The position numbers and the translations under genes are program-made. Under the pieces are notes generated by a model, which had not been told where the DNA came from, searched no databases, and was given only the letters and a program-made list of their open reading frames with translations. A DNA stretch of 64,000 nucleotides from Coccinella septempunctata (taxonomy: Eukaryota > Arthropoda > Insecta > Coleoptera > Coccinellidae), in assembly GCF_907165205.1 (NCBI RefSeq), contig NC_058191.1, forward strand, positions 20,540,064 to 20,604,063, read 5' to 3'. The number at the start of each line of letters is the position of its first letter. Position 1 is the first letter of the stretch. Of this stretch, positions 56,667 through 64,000 are shown in pieces.

Positions 56667-58244
56667 TGTAATAAATCGGAATACGAGATTCCGAATAAAT
56701 TTGGCATAATTCGAAAAAGGTATCGCTAGAATTTTTTATACATTGTTGCAGCCGTGCTGCAGAGGCATTTATCATGCGGAAATATGATACTTTGAGGCGC
56801 TTGAGATCAGACGGTATTAAGTCGCGAGAATTTAAATAATAACCTGACCGATAAGAGTTGAAAATGTTTTTCATGACACTCAGTAAGGAGATCTTTAATT
56901 GATTTCAATATCCGGTGATAGGGACTTCGGAACAAGCGAAAATGGTTAGTCATGTAGATTAAGAAAGATTTATTAGTCTGGAGACCCTGAGAGGAAAACA
57001 GTTCTCAGAATTCGAAGTAGCCGAAATTTTCTTATAACCGCCGAGCTTGGGAACGCTGATTTTTCAACTCAGCAAGAATGATCGTCCAATGATTTCGATT
57101 TTGGGACGTTTTGGTACCACCCATAGCGTGGGAGAGGAAGACCGGGGAAAAAGTACATCGGAAAAAGTTCGTCAGTCGGTCCGGGGAGCGTGATCAAAAA
57201 TAATACCCCTTTAAGTCGGTCCGGGGACGTGATCTGAAAAATATCGAAAATATACCCCTTCGAGTCGGTACGGATAAGTAGAGAAGTTATAAATCTTTTG
57301 TAGAGTCAGTCAGTAAGGAAGAAGTATAGGGACTTAGAATAATCAGGTTTTCACGAAGTAAGAGAAAAGTCTAGGTAGATCACGGAATAGAATCAGAGAC
57401 TCGGTCGGCTCATAGATATTTGGAAAAGTTCAGTGTAGAGAAAAGTCCAGTCCTTTGTTTTGTTGGTTTTGTTCAAGTAGAAACGGAATATCGAGAATTT
57501 GGTAGTTAGGTAGAAGAAATTTGGAAATAATTTGAAGTTAAAGTCAGTTTATCGGAAGTCAGTAAAGTAGCATTCGAGGAGTGATCGTCTATTTTGTTGA
57601 CCAGATAGAAAATTGTGTTGGAATTTTAGATAGGGAAACTTAAAGCGAAAAACGTTTGCGACGGAAAAGTGCGGGAAGTTCGGTTAAGTGTAAAGAATTC
57701 GCCGATTAGTGCGGGTAAAGTCTGGTGTCGAAAAGTTTTCATCGGCAGCGTCAGACAAACAGCAGTCGCAGAAAAAGGTAGAAAGTTCCAATTTTATTCG
57801 TCCAGAGTCTTGAAAGCTCCTCTAAAATTCATTGATAAAGTATTGATTTATTATTGCGCGCTAAGTTGGGAAGTTGAATTTGAATCCAAGATTTTGGTTA
57901 TGAAACTATGTTTTATTGTATTGCGCTTAATTGCATGTGTTAAGAAATTGAAGATTTTCGTTGGTCGCCTTCGACCGAGTACGTATTTGTAGAAAAGTTC
58001 CAATTTTATTTTTATAATAGATTTAATTGTTAAAGTTTTTCATGAGTTTCATTTAAACATCTCCCCAGAAATAATAATATTCAACTTCAAGACCTGTCCT
58101 TCGTGCGACGGGCCGGATCCATCATTATTTTCCCCCTTTCGAGGGCCTTCAATTTTTGTGTATCTAACATCTAAAAATAATCACCCCATGATCAGTGGAA
58201 AGCCGCTCTTCTGCTGATCGAGATACTGGGGTGCGTTTATTACA
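56667..58244 (+). repeat. Gypsy 3' LTR (1578 bp)
   Basis: TGTAATAAA...TTTATTACA. Uninterrupted copy used to define the empty site of the element in the 5' LTR. By eye it differs from the 5' LTR at AAATAATAACC (2 bp shorter), AAATTTTC (for AAATTGTC) and AAATATAC (for AAACATAC). Confidence 0.93.
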
Positions 58245-59419
58245 TTCTGCAGTAGGAGTGGAGCTTAACCCGGGGTAGGAAGGGATGAAGGAAGGCTGAA
58301 GTTCCAATGGTAAAACAAAAAAGAACGGAGTGTCGTCTTACCTAAGTTTCTGTTTGGCCACTTCACTCCGGACAATCACCCAATATGGTGAACAATAAAA
58401 AAAACTAAAGAAAAATTCTATCCCGGACTAATGAAATTAAAGAGAAAAAAAATTCTAAACTCAAAAATACTTTTCTAATATTTGAATGCAGAAAGCAATG
58501 GCGGACGGTAATTAACGGCAAGCGAATTTTACTCGTAGCGTACTAATTCGGCGAATAATTAGAAGTGAAGGGACCTGCGGGGAACATCTGATTTTATACC
58601 CACAGGGGGGGTGCGGAAATCAGATGTGCCCCGACTGTCGAAATTCGGTAAATGTGCGTCGATGAAAACGTCTTAATTTCGACTTATCTAGCTAGCGACC
58701 AAAAAAAAACACCGTTATCTTCCAATTCAGGATGTTTTATACGGTACGACATCGTTTTTTCAGAACTGAAAACGGAACAAAAACGGTGCGGTATGTTTAC
58801 AATTCCGAACGATGTCGGAATCCTGAATTGGAAATTGAAAATATTTTTCTCCAAAATTAATTCGAAAATAAAATTACTTAAAAATGAAAACTAAAAGATT
58901 CTTCTAAAATGAGGGGGTAGGTTTGAAAAACCATTCTCTCATTACAGGTTTTTTACTCAAGGGGAAGGGGATCATGGTTTGATAAATTTTGCCTTTTCCT
59001 TGACTAATCTGTAGCTATTCCTCATTCCATAATTTCCATATTTTGTCCTTATAAATAGGTGAAAGGTCTTTAGGATTAGCTGGAATCGAGATTGCTCTTT
59101 GAGAGCAGCCTATATAGCTTGGCGTATGGTCCGTATATACACATTTGGTAACCGAAAGTTACCAGAGCGGTTACTCTGGTGACATATGTTGAACCGAATT
59201 GTCAGGAATTCGACATATACGGACCACCCACTTACTAACCAGGAGAAACCAAAGTGTATATACGGACCACAGCCCAAGATAGTAGATTCGACCCAAGGAA
59301 TACAGTGTCCTGAAATATGAAGAGAATGGAGATTTTTCAAGAATTTTGACCAATGAAAAGCAATAGCATGAGTTTTTTCATGAGATATCCTGAAATTAGC
59401 GATTGCTGCCAAAGATTAG
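58245..59419. other. Flank of the Gypsy insertion; palindromic patches
   Basis: Begins with the remainder of the 108-bp unit (to about 58300), then unassigned AT-rich DNA. TTCCAATTCAGGAT (58720) pairs with ATCCTGAATTGGAA (58820), a roughly 115-bp weak foldback. No gene. Confidence 0.4.
59127..59269. repeat. 143-bp compound cruciform
   Basis: TGGTCCGTATATACAC (59127-59142) is exactly inverted at 59254-59269. Inside lie two further hairpins, GGTAACCGAAAGTTACC and ACCAGAGCGGTTACTCTGGT. Probably a foldback MITE. Confidence 0.65.
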
Positions 59420-60341
59420 AGAGTAGAAAGATAGGAAACGAAGCGACTAAAGTGATGTGAGCGCCATCTGTGTTTCAAAGATTCTCAATTGCCTTCAATA
59501 TATTCAGAAATGCAGAAGTTGGATTTCGATTTGGGAATCGGGTGACTGTCAAATTGTTGTTTGGAAAGTCAAAGTTTTATGAAACCTTCTGTGAGTGTTT
59601 TGTTCATTCGTCAATCAATTTTTATATTGTGTCATGCAGAGACCATACCATGAAGAAATAATAAAAAAGCATGAAGAAATTATAATGACGGGCTTGAAAA
59701 CAGGTCTTTTATACCTCTGTAAGGTTTTTTTCAATTGTGGTTCTGAAAATTTTGTAAACAATATGTAAGTAACGGAAAAGTGTATCCTATGACGGTAAAT
59801 TGAATATTGATTCTTATCAATTTCTGATATAAATTGTACAAATTCAACTGTTTATTAATTCAAAACGTTTTCACAGAAAAAACACCTTTGACGTGGCTAT
59901 AGCAGATAACCATGTACTCTTGTATCCTAGTTAAAGCTCTATTCGTTGTCCATAATTTCAAATTTTTGTAAATTTTTTATAGATTGCAAATAAAAATTTA
60001 TCACATCCAACAGCGTATTTTATTGATACCCATCGATTCTAAACAATGTTCAGATGATATCTGAACATCCAGGTCGCAAAACAAAACCATCCTTTTGTTT
60101 TGTCGCTCAGGATGTTTGTTTTCTGTTCTCAACAAGGTCAATATTGAAATTCAATACAAGGAATAATAGAATTCGAATTTGGCGCCACTCAATTACAAAA
60201 CAGAAAACTGTTATTAAACAGTTTTTCTGTATTGATAACACGTTTTCAGCGCCATCTCATTGTCAAATGTGTTTTCACTGGCCAAAATGTAGTCGGTTTT
60301 TACTACTAGCGATATGAGGGCGTTTCCTATCTTTCTACTCT
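59420..60341. mobile_element. TIR element, 922 bp, adjacent to the P-like element
   Basis: AGAGTAGAAAGATAGGAAACG (59420-59440) is exactly inverted at 60321-60341. The TIR resembles that of the P-like element next door (AGAGTAGAgAGAagGagAACG). No transposase recognised inside and no clear target duplication. Confidence 0.65.
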
Positions 60342-60368
60342 ATAATATTTGCTCTCCATAATATACCC

Positions 60369-61417
60369 TATGGAGAGTAGAGAGAAGGAGAACGATCGCT
60401 GCTTTGAGACCACAGATTTTTTGTCCCCTAAAATATGTACCAATAGTAGTAGTTCATGTTTTTGCCAACAGTCGCGCTGGCCATCACGAGAGTGCGAAAT
60501 TTTGTTTACACAAATCAAATTGTAGTTGGCTCGTTGGCTGAGTGAACTGTTTCCCTGGTGACAGATGATAGGAATATTATTATTGTCGATTTTTGATAAG
60601 AGAACAACATATGACCATGGTGAAATGTTGCGCTAGTATAAGAGTGTTTTGGCATCGGAAAGAAAAGGAGAAGAGATAAAATTTCCGAGAGCATTTTTGA
60701 GAGAAAATTGGAAAAAACCTTATCTCAAGAATCAACTTCCAATCAATTTGTGTGTCAAGAGCACTTTTGCGATGAAGATATCAAAAAGATGATGGATTCA
60801 TTATAAACGAAATTGAAATTGTCATCCCTCGTGAGAAGTTGACTTTTCTGAATAAGAATATTTAACCAATAAAACTACATGGTTCAGAAGTAAATATTCT
60901 TGAAGAATTTTGTTGGCATAACATAATATATGGTTTATATCGGTTCTCAGCTGAGTATTGGCAAAAGAATCTACTCTAATACCTAAGTGATAAATCTGAG
61001 ACTGCTACCTTTTGTTGTCTTGATGTGTACTGCTCCTCACTACGGATTTATATAATTTTGAAGATTAGTAAACCAACTAACATAGCTGCTTTCAATAAAC
61101 AATGATAAACAAAAGTAGGTACAATTTTTTTGATCAGTGATTTCTTTTGAATTTCATTGATTTCGACTTGCATTTTATTGCATATAATTCAGAGAACTCA
61201 TATTCAATATAGATTTGAATAAAGGTATTTGAAAAATCATCAGAAAAACCACGATGACACATAACCTTAAATAAAATGAAGGCTGTTCATTTCAAATTGA
61301 CGCTTGAATCCCCACTCCTTATCGATACCCGCTGTAATCGCAGCGACACCTATTTTCCCCGTTTTTGGAGACACATTTTTAGTACGGCGATCGTTCTCCT
61401 TCTCTCTACTCTCCATA
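60369..61417 (+). mobile_element. P-element-like transposon relic: 31-bp TIRs, 8-bp duplication
   Basis: TIR TATGGAGAGTAGAGAGAAGG... (31 bp, ending ACGATCGC at 60399) is matched in reverse at 61387-61417. ATATACCC at 60361-60368 and 61418-61425 is an 8-bp target duplication. TIR and duplication lengths are those of P elements. It encodes a THAP-like remnant but no transposase core; 1049 bp, so an internally deleted copy. Confidence 0.75.
60617..60860 (+). pseudogene. THAP-type DNA-binding domain remnant
   Basis: ATG at 60617 gives MVKCCASI, then shifted frames give IKFPRAFLRENWKKPYLKN and VCQEHFCDEDIKK. Together these match the order of a THAP domain (C-x-C start, FPxxxxxRxxW, CxxHF). P-element transposases begin with such a domain. 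At least two frameshifts separate the parts. Assignment depends on combining frames and on the P-like termini. Confidence 0.55.
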
Positions 61418-61472
61418 ATATACCCTATGGAGGGTACCCTCTGTAATATCAAAGAGTAACCAACTGTGTTGA

Positions 61473-62988
61473 TTTTTTTTTTTTTTTTGGTGTAGCAGGG
61501 GGAAAATCTGCAAACAGACGAACACACCCTCTCCTGAGGGGGAACAGTGTGGGGATTCTCACTCTGAGCTCGAGACCCACTAAAAACCCTTAACTGCTTC
61601 TTCATAGGTTCCGGGCATTTTGCCTATTAACCAGTTGACTCTTATGGTTTCTGGACTCTCACACGATCGTAGTCGTGTTGATATTTGTATGCTGCCTATA
61701 GCTTTTATAGGTTAAGCTCTTCTTTGGTTACATTTGAATCCTTAACTGATCTCTCGGTCTTCGGTGGTAGGTTCTTGACCTTCTAGCTTCTTCTGTTGGG
61801 TCGTAGTCGACTAATCTTCGTAGTTCCTCATTTGGATGTTGTTTGGCTTTGTCGAATATCCTTTCCGCCTTTCTCTTCATAAATTCTGTAACTGGTTCCC
61901 ATTCCAAGTCCTTGTAGATTTGTTTGTTCCTAACAAACCAGGGTACTTCCATCGCCATTCTAAGGAGTTTATTCTCAGTGGCCTGTATTCTCTTGATGTG
62001 GGTCTTGGCTGCGAAGCCCCATGCCGCCGATCCATATGTGAGTTGTGGTCGCGCAATAGTTTTAATCATCGTCAACTTGATGTTCTTATTCATATGACTT
62101 CTTCTGCCTATGAGTGGATAAAGTTTACTCATTGCGGCTTTTGTTTTATCAACAGCACATTTGATGTGTTTTTTCCATGTAAGTCCTCTGTCAAGCGTCA
62201 CTCCTAGGTATGTTGCTTCATTTTTCCATTCAACCTCTTGTCCATCAACTTCAAGGTTTTCTTCCATCCTCAATCTTCTCTTTTGCAGTAATATTGCTTG
62301 AGTCTTTCTTCCATTGATTTGGATTTTCCATTTGATGCACCATTTGAGTAATTCATCTATGGCTTCCTGCAGTCTCCGGTGTATGATCTCTGGGCGTCGA
62401 TGTCTGAACGCTATTCCTGTGTCATCTGCGTACAAGGTGAGCATATTCCTAGCATTCTTCGGGATATCATAAACGTATATTACGTAAAGTAGAGGTCCAA
62501 GTACCGATCCTTGAGGCACTCCCGCTTCCAATTGTCTGGTTTGAGAGGTTGCTCCATCTATCTTCACATAAAAGTTTCTATTCCTCAGATAGTTCCTTAT
62601 AATCTTGCATAGCTTGGTCGAATATCCTGCTTTTTTCATCTTGTAGATTAGGCCTTCATGCCATACTCTATCAAAAGCTCTCTCGATATCCATCAGAACT
62701 AATCCTGTGGCCTGTTTTGTCTGCATCCCTTCGGTGACGTATTCTATGAGCCGTAGTAATTGGAGTTCAGTCGAGTGTTCTCGTCTAAATCCAAATTGTT
62801 CGGGTGGGATTATCTTCAACATTTCTGTTTCCTCATTTAGCCTTTTGGCGATAACCCTCTCGACGACTTTTCCTAGTGCTGATAGTAGGCTGATCGGTCT
62901 ATAATTTTGAGGAAATTTCCGTTCCTTTCCTGGCTTGTTGAAAACTATCATTTCTGCAGTTTTCCATCTCTTTGGGTAGTATTCATTC
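61473..62988 (-). mobile_element. Jockey element D, 5'-truncated, near-identical to B
   Basis: Poly(A) as T run 61473-61489, shared 3' UTR, RT from about 62985 to 61728. Target duplication ACTGTGTTGA at 61463-61472 and 62989-62998. Only about a dozen base differences from element B over 1.5 kb by eye, so a recent insertion. Confidence 0.9.
61728..62985 (-). CDS. Jockey RT C-terminal two-thirds, open (element D)
   Basis: A single open frame of about 420 codons: KTAEMIVFNKPGKERKFPQN, NYRPISLLSALGKVVERV, GFRREHSTELQLL, VLMDIERAFDRVWH, GVPQGSVLGPLLY, LYADDTGIAF, thumb and C terminus ending RDQLRIQM. The first fingers region and the endonuclease are lost by 5' truncation, so no active protein is expected. 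The apparent start Met comes from flanking DNA. No stops or frameshifts, consistent with youth. Confidence 0.85.
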
Positions 62989-62998
62989 ACTGTGTTGA

Positions 62999-63173
62999 GT
63001 TGGTTACTCTTTGGTAATATACCCGTAGATAGAGGAAGGGGAAGATAACGTGTTTACGTTATCTTCCCCTTCTTGTTGTTTAACAAGAAAAGTGTGTCCA
63101 ACATGTCTATGTTTTTGTTGACATTTACTGTGCATCTACTCCATGTTTGTTTACGTTAACCCCAATATTTGAA
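62999..63173. other. Palindrome-rich spacer
   Basis: Contains GTTGGTTACTCTTTG, inverse of CAAAGAGTAACCAAC left of element D, and a separate hairpin GAAGGGGAAGATAACG / CGTTATCTTCCCCTTC (63037-63074). No gene. Confidence 0.5.
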
Positions 63174-64000
63174 TGTTAATTATCGTATTTGTGTTCGATG
63201 TAATATGTACCGTTCGTTTTAAGACTTGAGTATCAAGAATTTCATACGTTTGGAATAAACTTGATAATTAATCAAAGATCTGTTGAGGGTGCTGGTTTAT
63301 TCTACTCTGTAATCTGTGTTCTAGAACTAAACTACATCTTCCTATAAATCAAGTTACATACATATGTACAAAAGAGACATGCGTTATAATGATAAGATCA
63401 AGATCCTAACATCTCCCTTCTTTTATTACAAAAATAAAACTTTTAATTTCCATAATTCAAAAACAAATTGTAATTACATCTGTACTCCTAATATTTTTCC
63501 TATTCTATACTAAGCTTAAACTAGTCATACACAATAATAAATCATTGAATTCAATCATAAGATTTAGAAGTAAAATCTTTTATATTCAAGAAATTTGGAT
63601 ATTTTATTGTTGTGCCACTAGATCTAGTACCCGCATTGGCATAATTTTCTGAATTTGTTGAATTATCGATATTGCTCTTATTTCTACAATTTTCTATATC
63701 ATTTTCCTTTTCGATTTTTATAATATTATGTCCATAATTATATTGTATTGGACGTAGGAATTTTCTATTCCGTCTCAAAATATTGCCATTTCTCTCTAGC
63801 TTCACTAGATATGATCTATCATTATGTAAATCTACATTCTTCCCATTTGTTATTCAGAATATTTCTTACTAACTATACTTTTTGATTTATTTTTAATTTA
63901 GGCAGTGATTTCGCATTTCTATTATAATATTTCCTCATTGATAAACGTTTCCTATGAAAACTCTTTATTTTATTTCTATCATAAACTTCCGGAGATAATG
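63174..64000 (-). mobile_element. Gypsy-type element, 3' end with LTR (runs off window)
   Basis: Minus strand: integrase C-terminal remnant 64000-63551, then polypurine tract AAAAGAAGGGAGA (about 63424-63412), then a probable 3' LTR 63411-63174 starting TGTTAGGATC and ending AATTAACA. The LTR length (238 bp) rests on the TGTTA/TAACA ends and is tentative. Different family from the Gypsy at 46437. Confidence 0.6.
63551..64000 (-). pseudogene. Gypsy integrase C-terminal remnant (partial)
   Basis: Minus strand: KYYNRNAKSLPKLKINQKV, stop in place of Trp, later SYLVKLERNGNILRRNRKFL, the usual C-terminal order of Gypsy integrases (YYDRxxKxLPxLxxGxxVxx ... SYxVxxxxGxxxRRNRxxL). It then continues as a low-complexity Asn-rich tail to 63551. 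Several stops. Upstream pol lies beyond the window. Confidence 0.6.

Larger units (their letters stand above)
46437..58244 (+). mobile_element. Gypsy LTR retrotransposon lacking RT/RNase H/IN core
   Basis: LTRs start TGTAATAAA and end TTTATTACA. Target duplication TTCT at 46433-46436 and 58245-58248; the empty site rebuilds the 108-bp minisatellite unit. Internal region 49407-56666: leader with tandem repeats, gag, protease-containing ORF, integrase C-terminal remnant, then 2.1 kb without a recognisable gene. The LTRs differ by only about two substitutions and one 2-bp indel, so insertion was recent, yet the polymerase is missing. Likely a non-autonomous family mobilised by a relative. Confidence 0.88.

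Overview
This is a eukaryotic window, almost certainly from an insect, possibly a beetle. It is AT-rich. Its one clear host gene has most introns of only 49-63 bp with canonical GT/AG ends, and the transposons are typical of arthropods (Jockey, RTE and CR1-group LINEs, BEL/Pao and Gypsy LTR elements, Tc1/mariner, Harbinger, hAT and P-like DNA elements). There are no operons, rRNA, tRNA or CRISPR arrays. Apart from the host gene, nearly everything recognisable is mobile DNA, much of it nested.

Host gene: an intact 12-exon gene on the minus strand runs from 45113 to 19104. The exons join in one continuous frame of 2046 nt (681 codons plus stop) and read as ATRIP (mus304-like), the ATR partner of the DNA-damage checkpoint. 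Intron 4 (15.9 kb) and intron 7 (7.2 kb) are swollen by transposons.

Layout. 1-841: C-terminal piece of a LINE reverse transcriptase. 950-10449: two minus-strand Jockey-clade elements (A, then B) lying end to end; B has one obvious ORF-breaking frameshift and a nonsense change at its last codons. 10460-19080: GC-rich patch, long TA tract, small TIR element, BEL/Pao relic and a TA-flanked element ending next to the ATRIP stop codon. 19104-28369: ATRIP 3' exons; intron 7 holds a mariner-type relic carrying a second transposon, a decayed IS630-like relic and a Tc1 element. 28370-44242 (intron 4): a long-TIR element, palindromes, a 1.7 kb inverted duplication, a truncated Jockey (C), then an RTE element carrying a MITE, a Harbinger element that itself contains a CR1-group LINE, a foldback element and a hAT-like element. 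44243-45113: ATRIP 5' exons. 45440-46436: LINE fragment and a 108-bp minisatellite. 46437-58244: a young Gypsy LTR element that lacks the reverse transcriptase/RNase H/integrase core and has another transposon in its 5' LTR. 59420-61417: two adjacent TIR elements; the second has the 31-bp TIRs and 8-bp target duplication expected of a P element. 61473-62988: truncated Jockey (D), near-identical to B. 63174-64000: 3' end of a decayed Gypsy element leaving the window.

Target-site duplications and interrupted reading frames give relative ages: RTE before MITE, Harbinger, foldback and hAT; Harbinger before the CR1-group LINE; Jockey A before B; Gypsy before its LTR insertion. All calls come from reading the sequence by eye; no database search was possible.
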